Shown here: positions 23,482-33,798 of the stretch, in pieces
Position numbering within the stretch: position 1 is the stretch's first letter
Layout of the letters: each line of letters starts with the position of its first letter
Source of the DNA: Betaproteobacteria bacterium
GTDB lineage: Bacteria; Pseudomonadota; Gammaproteobacteria; Burkholderiales; Burkholderiaceae_C
Direction of reading: 5' to 3'
Length of the DNA: 54,930 nucleotides
NCBI GenBank assembly: GCA_025356445.1
Contig: JANXSZ010000041.1
Location: 1 to 54,930 of the forward strand
Program-made: the position numbers and the translations under genes
The notes under the pieces: model-generated
The model's input: the letters and a program-made list of their open reading frames with translations, nothing else
The model's database searches: none
Told to the model about the DNA's origin: nothing

Positions 23482-26400
23482 TTGAACTCCGATACCCCGC
23501 CCAACTTGTCGCCCGCCTTTGCCCCTTCCCACGATGACGAGGTTCGTGACGTTTACCTGGGTCACGCCCCCGCTGCCAAGCTCGCCCGTGCCCTGCAACA
23601 CCAGCACATCAGCATCCGGGGGGCGCGCACGCACAACCTCAAGAACATCAACCTCGATATTCCGCGCAACCAGTTGGTGGTGATTACCGGCTTGTCGGGT
23701 TCGGGCAAATCCAGTCTCGCCTTTGACACGCTTTACGCCGAAGGCCAGCGGCGATATGTAGAAAGTCTCTCCACCTACGCGCGTCAGTTTTTGCAGTTGA
23801 TGGACAAACCCGACGTGGACGTGATTGAAGGCCTCTCGCCCGCGATTTCCATTGAGCAAAAAGCCGCCTCGCACAACCCCCGCTCTACGGTGGGCACGGT
23901 GACTGAGATTCACGACTACCTGCGGTTGCTGTTCGCCCGTGCGGGCACGCCATACTGCCCCGATCACAACCTGCCCCTGCAAGCCCAAAGCGTGGCGCAG
24001 ATGGTGGATGCCGTGCTGGCGATGCCCGAAGACACCAAATTGATGATCTTGGCCCCTGTAGCCCGTGAGCGTAAGGGTGAGTTCTTGGATGTGTTCGCCG
24101 AGATGCAGGCTCAGGGTTATGTGCGGTTTCGGGTGAATGGCGAGGTGGTGGCGTATGAGCAGTTGCCCAAGCTCAAAAAGACGGAGAAACACAATATTGA
24201 CGTGGTGATTGACCGCATCAAGGTGCGGTCCGAAGCAAAAGAGGTGACTGAATCTGCGGACACTGTGCCTTTGGAAGGCGATTTACCTGAAGTTTTGTCT
24301 CTTCCTCTTCCCCTAACGGCAACAGGCGTCGCTCCCCTGCCACCCGCAGGGCTGAAACAACGCCTCGCTGAGAGCTTTGAGGCAGCACTGCGCCTCGCTG
24401 AAGGCCGTGCCATTGCGCTGGAGATGGACACGGGCGTGGAGCACCGCTTCAACGCCAAGTTCTCGTGTCCCGAATGCAGCTACTCGATCAGCGAACTGGA
24501 GCCGCGCCTGTTCTCGTTCAATTCACCGGTAGGCGCCTGCCCGGCGTGCGACGGCTTGGGCCAGCAAGAAACGTTCGACCCGGCCCGTGTGGTCGCCTTT
24601 CCGACGCTCAGCTTGGCCAGCGGGGCCATCAAAGGCTGGGATCGCCGCAACGGCTACTACTTTGCGTTGCTAGAAAGTCTTGCCAAGCACTATAAATTTG
24701 ACGTGGAAGCGCCTTTTGATTCCTTGTCCGCCGAGGTGCAACACGCTGTTTTGCACGGCTCAGGCGATGTGGAGATCAAGTTCAGCTACTTGACTGGAGC
24801 AGGGGATTCAGGCCCCTCTGCCGGTAAAAAGCTCAGCAAAAAGCACCCCTTCGAGGGCATCATTCCGAACATGACACGGCGTTACCGCGAGACCGATTCC
24901 GTCGCTGTGCGCGATGAGTTGGCCCGCTACCGCAGCCAGCAAGTCTGTACCGAATGCCAAGGTTCACGCCTGCGTCGCGAGGCTCGCCATGTGATGCTGG
25001 GTGAAGGCGACCAAGCCCGCGCTATTTTCCAAATCAGCCATGCCACGCTGCGGGACTGCCATGCCTATTTTCAAACCCTGAAAATGCACGGGGCTAAAGG
25101 CGAAATCGCTGACAAGGTGGTGCGTGAAATTGGCGCACGGCTCAAGTTCTTGAATGACGTGGGCCTGAACTACCTGAGCCTTGACCGCAGTGCCGAGACA
25201 CTCTCTGGCGGGGAATCCCAGCGTATTCGCCTTGCCAGCCAGATCGGCTCGGGTTTGACGGGGGTGATGTACGTGCTGGATGAGCCCAGCATCGGTTTGC
25301 ACCAGCGCGACAACGACCGCCTGATCGGTACGCTGCAACACCTGCGCGACATTGGCAACAGCGTGCTGGTGGTGGAGCACGACGAAGACATGATGCGTGC
25401 AGCCGATTACGTGATCGACATGGGGCCGGGTGCGGGCATCCATGGTGGACAGGTGATTGCGCAGGGTGACTTTGAAACGGTCAAAAACTGTGCGGTATCG
25501 CTCACCGGCCAGTACCTCTCGGGCACCAAAACCATCGCGGTGCCCGCCACGCGCCATGCGGTGACGCAGGCCGTGCTCACCATTGTCAACGCCACGGGCA
25601 ACAACCTCAAGGGCGTGACGGTGGACATCCCCGTGGGCCTGCTGACCTGTGTCACCGGCGTGTCGGGTTCCGGCAAATCTACGCTGGTGAACGACACGCT
25701 GTACACCGCTGCCGCCCGCCAAATCTACCGCGCCCATGCCGAACCCGCACCGCATGACAGCATCGAGGGCATGGGGCAGTTCGACAAGGTCATCAACGTG
25801 GACCAGTCGCCGATTGGCCGCACGCCGCGCTCCAACCCAGCCACCTACACGGGCCTGTTCACCCCTATTCGCGAACTGATGGCCGAAATGCCCACCGCCC
25901 GCGAACGCGGCTACGGCCCTGGGCGCTTCAGCTTCAACGTGGCCGGTGGCCGCTGCGAAGCCTGCCAGGGCGATGGCATGGTGAAGGTGGAAATGCACTT
26001 CCTGCCCGATGTCTACGTGCCTTGCGACGTGTGCCATGGCATGCGCTACAACCGCGAAACGCTGGAAGTGCTCTACAAGGGCAAGAACATCGCCCAAATC
26101 CTTGATTTAACCGTCGAAGCCGCGCACGAATTCCTGAAAGCTGTGCCCCACATTGCCCGCAAGCTGCATACCTTGCTCGACGTGGGACTGTCGTACATCC
26201 GCTTGGGGCAATCGGCCACCACGCTCTCGGGCGGCGAGGCGCAGCGCGTCAAGCTGGCGCTCGAACTCAGCAAACGCGACACAGGCCGCACCCTCTATAT
26301 CTTGGACGAACCCACCACCGGGTTGCACTTTGCCGACATTGATTTGCTGCTGAAGGTGCTGCACCAACTGCGCGATGCCGGTAACACCATCGTCATCATC

Positions 26401-26562
26401 GAGCACAACCTGGATGTCATCAAGACGGCCGACTGGCTGATCGACATGGGCCCTGAGGGGGGGGCTGGTGGCGGGCAGGTGGTGGGCGTGGGCACGCCGC
26501 AGACGCTGGCGGAGAACGCCGCGAGCTTCACCGGGCGGTATTTGAAGCGCCTGCTGCCTTGA
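23482..26562 (+). CDS. uvrA: Excinuclease ABC subunit A (UvrA)
   Basis: A 1026-residue DNA-damage recognition ATPase of nucleotide excision repair. It has two ABC cassettes (Walker [13 protein letters not shown] and [12 protein letters not shown]; signatures [12 protein letters not shown] and [12 protein letters not shown]), a zinc module beginning CPEC, and the [14 protein letters not shown] module. The start appears to be TTG at 23482: an in-frame TGA lies at 23467-23469 and no ATG or GTG occurs before the conserved [13 protein letters not shown] core. Residues about 253-290 form a low-complexity insertion (rich in Leu, Pro, Thr) before the KQRLAESFE segment. No cotranscribed partner is evident. 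Confidence 0.97.
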   Translation: MNSDTPPNLSPAFAPSHDDEVRDVYLGHAPAAKLARALQHQHISIRGARTHNLKNINLDIPRNQLVVITGLSGSGKSSLAFDTLYAEGQRRYVESLSTYARQFLQLMDKPDVDVIEGLSPAISIEQKAASHNPRSTVGTVTEIHDYLRLLFARAGTPYCPDHNLPLQAQSVAQMVDAVLAMPEDTKLMILAPVARERKGEFLDVFAEMQAQGYVRFRVNGEVVAYEQLPKLKKTEKHNIDVVIDRIKVRSEAKEVTESADTVPLEGDLPEVLSLPLPLTATGVAPLPPAGLKQRLAESFEAALRLAEGRAIALEMDTGVEHRFNAKFSCPECSYSISELEPRLFSFNSPVGACPACDGLGQQETFDPARVVAFPTLSLASGAIKGWDRRNGYYFALLESLAKHYKFDVEAPFDSLSAEVQHAVLHGSGDVEIKFSYLTGAGDSGPSAGKKLSKKHPFEGIIPNMTRRYRETDSVAVRDELARYRSQQVCTECQGSRLRREARHVMLGEGDQARAIFQISHATLRDCHAYFQTLKMHGAKGEIADKVVREIGARLKFLNDVGLNYLSLDRSAETLSGGESQRIRLASQIGSGLTGVMYVLDEPSIGLHQRDNDRLIGTLQHLRDIGNSVLVVEHDEDMMRAADYVIDMGPGAGIHGGQVIAQGDFETVKNCAVSLTGQYLSGTKTIAVPATRHAVTQAVLTIVNATGNNLKGVTVDIPVGLLTCVTGVSGSGKSTLVNDTLYTAAARQIYRAHAEPAPHDSIEGMGQFDKVINVDQSPIGRTPRSNPATYTGLFTPIRELMAEMPTARERGYGPGRFSFNVAGGRCEACQGDGMVKVEMHFLPDVYVPCDVCHGMRYNRETLEVLYKGKNIAQILDLTVEAAHEFLKAVPHIARKLHTLLDVGLSYIRLGQSATTLSGGEAQRVKLALELSKRDTGRTLYILDEPTTGLHFADIDLLLKVLHQLRDAGNTIVIIEHNLDVIKTADWLIDMGPEGGAGGGQVVGVGTPQTLAENAASFTGRYLKRLLP

Positions 26563-26583
26563 CGTTCCCGCAGCCTTGCAAAC

Positions 26584-29379
26584 TTAGCGGCAAAGCTGGT
26601 CGTTGACCACGATATCGGGTTGGTTCTGTGGTTTTGTCGCTGTCAACAAGGCCACCAGCTGGCCAAAATTGCTCATTTCACGCGTCAGCAAGGGCGTGAT
26701 GTCAAACGGTCTGGTGGCTCCCGTGGCGTCATTCGTGCCGGGTGCCGGTGCGGGCGTTGGTGACGCCACCACCGGTGCCGGGCTGGGGCTTGGCGTGGCT
26801 ACCGGGGCAGGCGCTGGGGTGACGGGTGCAGGTGTGGGTGCGACCACCACAGGCGCGGGGGCAGGTACTGGGGTTGGCGTTGGCGCAGCGACGGTCACTG
26901 CTGGCATCGCAAAGCCGGTTTGTGTGGGTGTGTAGTAAGCCGCACCGCCTGTGAATTCTGGGGTGGGTGTGACGGACGCGAAAGTGCCCGTTACCGTCCC
27001 GGCTTTCACCAGTCCGTAGCTTTCCCCTTTGACGGGGGTGTAGCCCAGGGGCTGCAGCGTCAGGTTGCCATTCAAGGTGGCGGTGCCGGACACATTCAGC
27101 ACGTCTACCGTACTGGCCCCGCCCACTTCCATCACCAAACGCCCAAGGCTGCTTTGGGCATAGTTGCCCGTGATGCTCAAGGTACCTACAGAATGCCCAG
27201 GTGCCACACTGCCATCGTTCAGCACCGTGCCGGTACCCACGTTCACCGTGCCAGTGCCCTGGAGTAAGCCCGTGCTGGTGTTTTTCAGGTCTTTGTTCCC
27301 GGTGTCGAGCACAGCGGTGCTGTTGGCCAAATCCAGCGTACCTGCATTGGTCAGGTTGCCTGCACTGCCGTTACGCAAGGTGCCTGCAATCAGCAGTGTT
27401 CCGGTGTTGTTCCAGGCGCCGGAGTTGTTCGTCACGTCGGTGTTGATCTGCGTGGTACTCCCGGTTTTGACGGTGATTCCCGTGCCGGTCAGGGTGACGG
27501 GATTGGCACTGTCAAAGCGGACATCGTTGCTGGCCACCAGGGTGTTGGTGCCTCCTGCGGCGTTCAGGTTGCCCAAAACTTTCACGTCACTGCTGTCACC
27601 TTGGGCGTTCAGGTTGATGGCGCCGCCCGCTGTCGTCAATTTGGCCACGGTGATGTCCGCTTTCAGTGCACTGCTGCCTGCTGTGCCTGTTTGCAAGGTG
27701 ATGCTGCCCGTGCCGTTCGCGCGAAATTCCAGGTCTAAACCGTCGCTGCTGTCGGTCAGTTTGATACCACTGCTGACTGCTGAACCATCGGTAGCTGCGT
27801 TGCGCGTGCGCATCGTCAGGTTGGAATTGGTCGGTAAGTTAACCACCTTGTTGGTGAAGCTGCCAGCCACACCAATCCAGTTTGTCGCTTCCAGCACAAT
27901 GGTGGTGCCCGCAGCAAAGCCTTCAAGCGCAGACTGGTAAATGACGGTGGGGCTGGCGTCTTGAAAGGAAATCGTAGAAGGCGGTGGGGTTGCGGCTATT
28001 GCAACCGGTGCCCCAGGTATGGGCGCTGCGCAAGGTGGGGTTGTACAGGCACTGTTCACGGGTGGCCCTGCAACAACGCCACCGGGTTGCACCCCTCCCA
28101 CAATCGTGATGGATGCCGGGTCCAGCAGCAAGGTGCCGCCTTGGCCCAGTGGTGCCGTGACGTCCACCTTCGCCGCAAAATCCAGACCCTGCTTGCCAGA
28201 GGTTTCAACGAAGCCGCCGTTGCCCCCATGGAAGCCGCCTTTGGCCTGAATGTCCCCAAACACGCGGGTACTTTGGTCTGACCACACGATCACTTTGCCA
28301 CCAGGGCCGGTGTCCGTCGCATTGGCCAGCAGCTGTGCACCAGCGCCTACAAAGCTCATCTGTGCATTCGCCACGTTCGGGTTTTTGCCTTGGTAGTCAC
28401 CCCCGATCAGAATTTCGCCACCCCCAAGTGCGGCGCTGACATCCACCCGTGCGGTGCCCGCCAAGCCCACTTTGTTGGCTGTGGCCTGGAACAGCCCTCC
28501 CAGCCGGTTCATGCGTTCAGCACGGGCCTGGCCTTCCATTTCCAGCGTGTCCTGCGCTTTCAGGACAATGCGCCCACCCTCGGTGGTGACACCGGTGGCA
28601 ACAATCATCCCGCTGTGTTTCAGGCTGCTGGCAAAAATACCCACCGCATCGCCTTGCAGGCTGCCCAGATTGACCGCAGTGTCACCCGGTGCCTGAACGG
28701 TCAGGCGAATACCCTCCAGCCCGCGACCGGTGACTTCAACACGTTGGCCTGCGGCCAGAATCACCGATCCGTTAGGGCTTTGCGCGATGCCGCTGGTCGC
28801 TACTTCAACGCTGGGAGCGATCAGCACCACATCACCATTGCGGGCAATGATGTTGCCGAGCACCCGGACAGTGCCATTCCCGGTGCTGGCACTGTCGTCT
28901 GCGCCGAACCGCAAGCGGCCCGCCAGCGCATCAGCGTCGCGCATGGGCAGTGCCGAGGCCGTAAAGCCGGCGGTATCCACCACCGCGCCCGCCCCGACGG
29001 TGATACCCGACGGATTGACCAGCACCAGATTGCCGTTGGAACTCAAGGTGCCAAAAATGGCGCTGGGGTTGTTCGTGACCACCCGGTTGATCGAGGTACT
29101 GGCGGCGCTGGGCTGGACAAACCGCGTGCTGCTGCCCACAGGAATGCTGAAACTTTGCCAGTTGATGGCCGAGCTGCTGGTGCCGGGTGCGTTTTGCGTG
29201 GTCACCACCAGTGCGTTACCCTGGGATGACAGACTGGCTTGTCCTGCCACCACCTGTGCGCCACTCGGGTTGGCAAAAGCCGGGCCATGCCCCGCACAAA
29301 AAGCGGTGGCCAGGGCAATGGCCAAGCGAGCAGGGCGCAGCAGGGTGGTGCGGTAAGCGTTGGACAGGCGGGAAGACAT
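26584..29379 (-). CDS. TpsA-type exoprotein with filamentous-haemagglutinin N-terminal domain
   Basis: About 931 residues. A signal peptide (MSSRLSNAYRTTLLRPARL..., cleavage near AFAN) precedes a TPS/haemagglutination-activity domain (about 38-170) with the hallmark NPSGITVGAGAVVDTAGF. Long beta-helical repeats rich in Gly, Thr, Asn and Ser follow, then a Pro/Ala-rich tail (about 855-910) and a short end (VNDQLCR). Such proteins cross the outer membrane through a TpsB pore; none is encoded within this window. ATG at 29379 is preferred over the frame start at 29499 because it opens the signal peptide. Likely an adhesin or surface structure. Confidence 0.82.
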   Translation of the reverse strand: MSSRLSNAYRTTLLRPARLAIALATAFCAGHGPAFANPSGAQVVAGQASLSSQGNALVVTTQNAPGTSSSAINWQSFSIPVGSSTRFVQPSAASTSINRVVTNNPSAIFGTLSSNGNLVLVNPSGITVGAGAVVDTAGFTASALPMRDADALAGRLRFGADDSASTGNGTVRVLGNIIARNGDVVLIAPSVEVATSGIAQSPNGSVILAAGQRVEVTGRGLEGIRLTVQAPGDTAVNLGSLQGDAVGIFASSLKHSGMIVATGVTTEGGRIVLKAQDTLEMEGQARAERMNRLGGLFQATANKVGLAGTARVDVSAALGGGEILIGGDYQGKNPNVANAQMSFVGAGAQLLANATDTGPGGKVIVWSDQSTRVFGDIQAKGGFHGGNGGFVETSGKQGLDFAAKVDVTAPLGQGGTLLLDPASITIVGGVQPGGVVAGPPVNSACTTPPCAAPIPGAPVAIAATPPPSTISFQDASPTVIYQSALEGFAAGTTIVLEATNWIGVAGSFTNKVVNLPTNSNLTMRTRNAATDGSAVSSGIKLTDSSDGLDLEFRANGTGSITLQTGTAGSSALKADITVAKLTTAGGAINLNAQGDSSDVKVLGNLNAAGGTNTLVASNDVRFDSANPVTLTGTGITVKTGSTTQINTDVTNNSGAWNNTGTLLIAGTLRNGSAGNLTNAGTLDLANSTAVLDTGNKDLKNTSTGLLQGTGTVNVGTGTVLNDGSVAPGHSVGTLSITGNYAQSSLGRLVMEVGGASTVDVLNVSGTATLNGNLTLQPLGYTPVKGESYGLVKAGTVTGTFASVTPTPEFTGGAAYYTPTQTGFAMPAVTVAAPTPTPVPAPAPVVVAPTPAPVTPAPAPVATPSPSPAPVVASPTPAPAPGTNDATGATRPFDITPLLTREMSNFGQLVALLTATKPQNQPDIVVNDQLCR

Positions 29380-29536
29380 GGTGTGGGCTCTCAACGAACG
29401 GGGGATAAGTTGAAAATAACACAGCCCAAGCAGCAGCGCAATGCGTCGTTTTGGGGAATATTGCCAGACGCAAAACGTACCCCAGACCCGCCTCTCCATC
29501 GCTGCCTGGGCGAGGCGTCAACCCGTGACTGGGCTG

Positions 29537-30364
29537 TTAGGCCGTCTTGGCTGCTTGCAGTACCGTCCGGGTGCGCAGCGCTTCAGCCCGCGCTGCTTCA
29601 GCGAAGTCTTTGCCCTTCGATGCGTACAGCACCGCGCGGGATGAGTTCACCACAATAGGCGCATCCGCCCGCCACCCGGCTTTCACCGTGGCTATGGCAT
29701 CTCCGCCCTGTGCGCCCACACCCGGGATCAGCAAGGGCGCTTGGGGGGCGACGCGGCGCACGGCTTCGATCTCTGCGGGGTAGGTGGCACCGACCACCAA
29801 GCCCAGTTGACCGTTCAGGTTCCATGGCCCTTGGGCGAGGCGGGCGACATGCTCGTACAGCAGGGGGGCACCGTCGACGCTGGACAAGCGCTGGTTTTGC
29901 AGGTCGTCACCACCGGGGTTGGAGGTGCGGCAGAGCAAAAACGCGCCTTTGTTGTGGTACTTCAAGTAGGGCTGCACCGAGTCAAAACCCATGAAGGGCG
30001 ACAGGGTGACGGCATCTGCACCGTAGCGCTCAAAGGCTTCAATGGCGTACTGCTCGGCGGTGCTGCCGATATCCCCGCGTTTGGCGTCCAAAATCACCGG
30101 CACCTCGGGCGCGGCGCGGCGCATGTGCATGATGAGTTGCTCTAGCTGCGCTTCGGCCCGGTGGGCGGCGAAGTAAGCGATTTGGGGCTTGAAGGCGATG
30201 ACCAGATCGGCAGTGGCGTCCACGATGGCGGCGCAAAAATCGTAGATTTTGTGCGGATCGCTGTTGAAGTGAGCGGGGAATTTGGCGGGATCAGGGTCCA
30301 GGCCCACGCAGAGCATGGATTGGTTACGGTCTTGAGCGGCCTGCAGTTGGTCTAAAAAGGTCAT
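29537..30364 (-). CDS. pyrF: Orotidine 5'-phosphate decarboxylase
   Basis: A 275-residue enzyme that makes UMP, the last step of de novo pyrimidine synthesis. It belongs to the longer subfamily 2. The catalytic [14 protein letters not shown] motif (Lys-x-x-Asp) is present, as are the N-terminal CVGLDPDP and the phosphate-binding PGVGAQGGD loop. The gene is separated by 48 bp from the uracil-DNA glycosylase gene upstream and could be the end of the same transcript. Confidence 0.95.
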   Translation of the reverse strand: MTFLDQLQAAQDRNQSMLCVGLDPDPAKFPAHFNSDPHKIYDFCAAIVDATADLVIAFKPQIAYFAAHRAEAQLEQLIMHMRRAAPEVPVILDAKRGDIGSTAEQYAIEAFERYGADAVTLSPFMGFDSVQPYLKYHNKGAFLLCRTSNPGGDDLQNQRLSSVDGAPLLYEHVARLAQGPWNLNGQLGLVVGATYPAEIEAVRRVAPQAPLLIPGVGAQGGDAIATVKAGWRADAPIVVNSSRAVLYASKGKDFAEAARAEALRTRTVLQAAKTA

Positions 30365-30412
30365 GTCCGGATTTTAAAGGGCACGGATTCATCCGCCACC
30401 TGCTTAAGCTGC

Positions 30413-31294
30413 TTACCCTGCTTTTTGCACCACGCTCTGTGCCAGGCACAAATCGGCCCAGGCTTTGGCTTTGTCCGGCAGGCTGCGCAGCAGGTAGGCC
30501 GGGTGGTAGCTCACCACCACCGGTACGCCGTGGTAGGCATAGACCTGTCCGCGCAGCTTGCCCAACGCGATGGTGGCGACCTGGGGCACACTGTCGGCCA
30601 GCACGGTTTGCACCGCAAAGCGGCCCAGCGCCAAGATGATTTTGGGCTGCAACAGCTCGATTTGCCGCTGCAAATAGGGGGCACATTGGGCGATTTCTGC
30701 GGGAGCCGGGTTGCGGTTGTGCGGTGGGCGGCACTTCAACACGTTGGCGATGTAGACCTGCCGGGTGCGGTTCAGGCCCAAGGCCTTGAGCATGTTGTCC
30801 AGCAGCTTGCCCGCTTGGCCCACGAACGGCTCGCCTTGCAGATCTTCGTTTTCGCCCGGGGCTTCACCGACGATAAGCCAGTCCACCTGGGGCGCAAGGG
30901 CTGGGTCGGTGGGGGCCTGGCCGACGCCGAAGACGGTGTTTTTACGGCTTTCACACAGGCCACAGGCTTGGCAGTTGGCCACGGCGTCTTGCAGAGCGGG
31001 CCAATCGAGGTGGGCGGCCAGATGGGACGTGAGAGGGGCGGTGAACGGCGCGGCAGGGGGGCGGGGAGCGCTTACCTGGGCAACAGCAGGGTGTTTCTGT
31101 AAGGTGTTTTCTGTGTCAAAACTGCCTTTGCTGCTTGTTGGATGGGCTACAGTAGCTATGAATTCAGGAGTAACTACAGCGGCAACTGCTGGGGGGGGCG
31201 CGACAGGCACCGCCACCTCAGCGGCAGGCCACCAGACTTTGATACCCATCTCTTTGAGCATGGCGCGTTGGCGAGGGGCTAGATCCAGGCTCAT
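30413..31294 (-). CDS. Family 4 uracil-DNA glycosylase (iron-sulfur type)
   Basis: A 293-residue DNA repair enzyme. The catalytic domain (about 100-290) has CQACGLCESR, GEAPGENEDLQGEPFVGQAG, KCRPPHNRNP with a later Cys, and HPAYLLR, which together fit the [4Fe-4S] family 4 enzymes. The first 100 residues are a Pro/Ala/Val-rich linker. Part of that linker (encoded at 31117-31172, giving TPEFIATVAHPTSSKG) is a copy of the dispersed repeat and is not needed by the fold. It starts 3 bp after the rimI stop and is the third gene of tsaB-rimI-udg. Confidence 0.9.
   Translation of the reverse strand: MSLDLAPRQRAMLKEMGIKVWWPAAEVAVPVAPPPAVAAVVTPEFIATVAHPTSSKGSFDTENTLQKHPAVAQVSAPRPPAAPFTAPLTSHLAAHLDWPALQDAVANCQACGLCESRKNTVFGVGQAPTDPALAPQVDWLIVGEAPGENEDLQGEPFVGQAGKLLDNMLKALGLNRTRQVYIANVLKCRPPHNRNPAPAEIAQCAPYLQRQIELLQPKIILALGRFAVQTVLADSVPQVATIALGKLRGQVYAYHGVPVVVSYHPAYLLRSLPDKAKAWADLCLAQSVVQKAG
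31117..31172. repeat. Dispersed repeat copy inside the uracil-DNA glycosylase gene
   Basis: Bases 31117-31158 align without gaps to the reverse complement of 44873-44914 in the acyl-CoA dehydrogenase gene; by hand count about 33 of 42 positions agree, including TGGATGGGCTACA. The following TAGCTATGAATTCAGGAGTA (31153-31172) matches the soxY-soxZ spacer copy at 18 of 20. The genes are unrelated, so the similarity is in the DNA element. Confidence 0.65.
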
Positions 31295-31297
31295 GTT

Positions 31298-31822
31298 TCA
31301 GACCTTCACGTCCACAGACAGTTTTAAACTCATCACCAGCGCGTCTTCGCGTGCGTCACGGGTGTCGGGGTAGTAGTCTTTGCGCCGGCCCACCAGCTCA
31401 AAGCCATGGCGCTCGTAGACATGGCGGGCGCGGGCGTTGCCGTCGCGCACTTCCAGCCACAGCCACTGTGCACCCTGGCCGCGTGACCAGATGGCCAGCG
31501 CTTCCAGCATCACCTGCGCCCAGCCTTGACGCTGGTAGACGGGGGCGACGGTGATGTTGAGCAGATGGACTTCTTCAAAGCCTTGCATGGCCACAAAATA
31601 GCCGAGTACGGTATGGCTTGTCGATCCATCCCCGGCGACCAGCACCTGCGCGGCGTACCCGGCTTTCAGCGCGTCGGTGAAGTTGCCACGGCTCCAAGGG
31701 TGGCCGTAGGCGGTTTGCTCCACGGCGACCACAGCGTCCAGCAGCGCGTCATTGTCCAGCCCGCCGAGCGGCTCAAACCGGGTTTCCACAGTGCAGGGCG
31801 GGGGGCTCAGGGCAGCGTTCAT
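31298..31822 (-). CDS. rimI: Ribosomal protein S18-alanine N-acetyltransferase
   Basis: A 174-residue GNAT-fold acetyltransferase. The acetyl-CoA-binding loop is in ITVAPVYQRQGWAQVMLE, followed by LEVRDGNARARHVYERHGF and the C-terminal region ending EDALVMSL, all typical of RimI, which acetylates the N-terminus of ribosomal protein S18. Its ATG overlaps the tsaB stop by 4 bp (31819-31822), a common gene order. The residues before the GNAT core (about 1-25) are slightly longer than in E. coli. Confidence 0.9.
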   Translation of the reverse strand: MNAALSPPPCTVETRFEPLGGLDNDALLDAVVAVEQTAYGHPWSRGNFTDALKAGYAAQVLVAGDGSTSHTVLGYFVAMQGFEEVHLLNITVAPVYQRQGWAQVMLEALAIWSRGQGAQWLWLEVRDGNARARHVYERHGFELVGRRKDYYPDTRDAREDALVMSLKLSVDVKV

Positions 31823-32541
31823 GGGGCAGGCATCGGCGGGATTTTGGCGGCTTCGCGTTCGGCCTCACGTTCTACGGTGGTGCTGGCCACTTTATCGCGG
31901 ATGTAGCGGGGCAGGGCATCGTCAGCCCGCACGGCTTGACCGGCCGCCATCAAGGCCGGGGCCAGGCGCAGCAGTGCGGTGGCCGTGGGCAGGGCCGTAA
32001 AGTGAGGCAGACCCGTGGGCAGACGCGCGCTGTAGGCGCTGAGCGTGTTACCCGCGTAGGCCCAGCCGCTCTCACAGGGCACCGCTTCTGGCTTAACCAG
32101 AGCCGGGAGCACATCCATCCAGCTTGTACTGCTATCAAAGTCGTATATTGCGCAGTAGATTTCGTCCATCCGGGCGTCCAGCATGGCCACCACTTGGCGT
32201 GTGCCGTGCTGGTGGCGGGCTTCTTCGGCCACGGCCAGCAGGGTGTCGATGGGCAGCACGCGCAAGGGAACTCCCGCGCTGTTTTCCGCGCCCAGCGCAA
32301 GCCCTTGGGCAACCGAACAGGCGGTACGCAGGCCTGTGAACGAGCCGGGGCCGCGGCCAAAGGCAATCACGTCCAGATCCGTAAACGCCAGTCCTGCTTG
32401 CGCCATCAGCGTCAAAATCGCTGGAATCAGGGTGGCGGACGTGGCTGCACCGCCCGCGCCGTTGTGCTGCCACAGTGCGTCGCCACGCGAGACAGCGATG
32501 GACATCGCCTCGGTGCTGGTGTCAAAGGCTAACAGGTTCAT
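31819..32541 (-). CDS. tsaB: tRNA threonylcarbamoyladenosine biosynthesis protein TsaB
   Basis: A 240-residue ASKHA-fold protein that partners TsaD and TsaE in making t6A37 in tRNA. It shows MNLLAFDTSTEAMSIAVSR, the FGRGPGSFTGLR motif and AMLDARMDEIYCAIYD. The start at 32541 gives the standard N-terminus; the longer frame from 32592 runs into the transporter gene. A short repeat-like tract near 32110-32150 encodes DFDSSTSW. First gene of the tsaB-rimI-udg unit. Confidence 0.93.
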   Translation of the reverse strand: MNLLAFDTSTEAMSIAVSRGDALWQHNGAGGAATSATLIPAILTLMAQAGLAFTDLDVIAFGRGPGSFTGLRTACSVAQGLALGAENSAGVPLRVLPIDTLLAVAEEARHQHGTRQVVAMLDARMDEIYCAIYDFDSSTSWMDVLPALVKPEAVPCESGWAYAGNTLSAYSARLPTGLPHFTALPTATALLRLAPALMAAGQAVRADDALPRYIRDKVASTTVEREAEREAAKIPPMPAP

Positions 32542-32578
32542 GGGGAGAGAGTTAAAAGTCAAATCAGTCACTTGCGCA

Positions 32579-33610
32579 CTATAGACGTGCACTGGGAGCT
32601 ATGGAATCAGGAGTGATAGACGTGGCAGATGGCAAAGCTGGCTTGGTTTTTCGCACGCCAAACAAAATTCCCAGTGTCACCAAGGCCAGCCCGGCCAGCA
32701 AGTTCCAGTACAGGGGCTCACCCAGGAAGTACACCGCACCCAGCGCCGACAAACTGGGCACCAGCGCGGTAATCATGGTCGAGCGCACCGGACCGAAGTG
32801 CTGGATCATCTTGGTAAAGCCAATGCCTGACACCACCACCGAGCCCAGACCCTGGAACACCAGTTGGAAGACAATCTCGCCCCACGGTGCTGCGCTGAGG
32901 TGCGAGGGCACCGCCTCCAGCAACACCAGCAGGCTGTACACCGGCACATACGTGACCAGCGCAAACACGGTGATGGCAGCGGTGGCCTTCACGGCGTCCA
33001 GCGCGTGCTTGCGGGCCAGCACCGAGTAAAAAGCCCAGCAGGTGGAGGCGCTCAAAAACAGCAGGTCGCCCTTCCAGGTCTCGCCGCCGTCAAAGGCTTT
33101 GAGCAAACTCGCGCCGCCCACCAGCACGTCACCGCCCAAAATCAGCGCCAGACCCAACGCGCGGGTGGGTGTGATGCGGTCTTTCAGGATGACCGCCGCT
33201 ACCAGTGCCGTAGACAGCGGCAGCGTGCCCGGCAGCAGCACCGAGGCATGGGCCGCCGGTGCAAAAAAGAAGCCGCTGTAGGCCAGCATGGCGTAGCCCA
33301 GACCGCCCAGCGAACCGATCAACGCGGTCAATTTGAACGGCAGCGGCGACAGACCCAGCCAGCCTTGCAGTTTTTCAGTTTTAACCAGCCACCAGCCCCA
33401 GGGCACCAGCACCACGGCGGCACCGATGAAACGGGCCAAGGCAATGTCAAACGGCGTTAACGTGCGCTGTGCAGAAGCGCGGGCGATGACGATAAAGGCC
33501 GTCCAGATCGCCACGGTGACGACGGCGGCGAGGATGCCTGTGGCTTTGGGGGAAAGAAACGGCGGTGACAGGGGCTGCATTGGTGACGCAGCGGGTGGGG
33601 ATATTGGCAT
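32579..33610 (-). CDS. EamA/DMT family transporter
   Basis: A 343-residue inner-membrane protein with about ten hydrophobic helices arranged as two EamA repeats (about 25-155 and 175-315). The first begins GILAAVVTVAIWTAFIVIA. The family exports or imports small metabolites; substrate not inferable. The C-terminal tail (SITPDSIAPSARL) is encoded by a dispersed-repeat fragment (32596-32615) and looks appended. The stop is 37 bp upstream of tsaB on the same strand. Starts at 33610 or 33580 are both possible. Confidence 0.85.
   Translation of the reverse strand: MPISPPAASPMQPLSPPFLSPKATGILAAVVTVAIWTAFIVIARASAQRTLTPFDIALARFIGAAVVLVPWGWWLVKTEKLQGWLGLSPLPFKLTALIGSLGGLGYAMLAYSGFFFAPAAHASVLLPGTLPLSTALVAAVILKDRITPTRALGLALILGGDVLVGGASLLKAFDGGETWKGDLLFLSASTCWAFYSVLARKHALDAVKATAAITVFALVTYVPVYSLLVLLEAVPSHLSAAPWGEIVFQLVFQGLGSVVVSGIGFTKMIQHFGPVRSTMITALVPSLSALGAVYFLGEPLYWNLLAGLALVTLGILFGVRKTKPALPSATSITPDSIAPSARL
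32596..32615. repeat. Dispersed repeat fragment at the 3' end of the transporter gene
   Basis: GAGCTATGGAATCAGGAGTG resembles the soxY-soxZ (19868-19887) and glycosylase (31153-31172) copies in the AGCTAT and TCAGGAGT blocks. It lies in the last codons of the EamA gene and shapes that protein's C-terminal tail. Confidence 0.45.
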
Positions 33611-33650
33611 GGGGTGATTATCGCGATTCAGCCCGAAGTTAAAGGATCTC

Positions 33651-33673
33651 TGTTATGGTTACATTGCATAACA
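33651..33673. promoter_or_regulatory. Inverted repeat in the transporter/secreted-protein spacer
   Basis: TGTTATG (33651-33657) and CATAACA (33667-33673) form a perfect 7-bp inverted repeat with a 9-bp spacer. It lies in the 188-bp divergent spacer, 41 bp from the EamA start and 126 bp from the start of the secreted-protein gene, and could be an operator for either. Confidence 0.35.
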
Positions 33674-33798
33674 TTTAGCCGTGGACAGAGTGCTCAGCTT
33701 TGAGTTCGAGGATACCGTTTGGCCTGGTTCTTATTCATCTACACAACCTGCTGACTTCTAATGACTCTGCATGATGTCAGCCCTTCCAGCAGAAAACC

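Noticed and set aside
19815-24192. Very long open frames on the minus strand (about 670 and 800 codons) opposite soxZ-soxX and soxB/uvrA
   Set aside because: They mirror high-GC codon structure of well-recognised plus-strand genes, have no recognisable domains and span gene boundaries, so they are antisense shadows.
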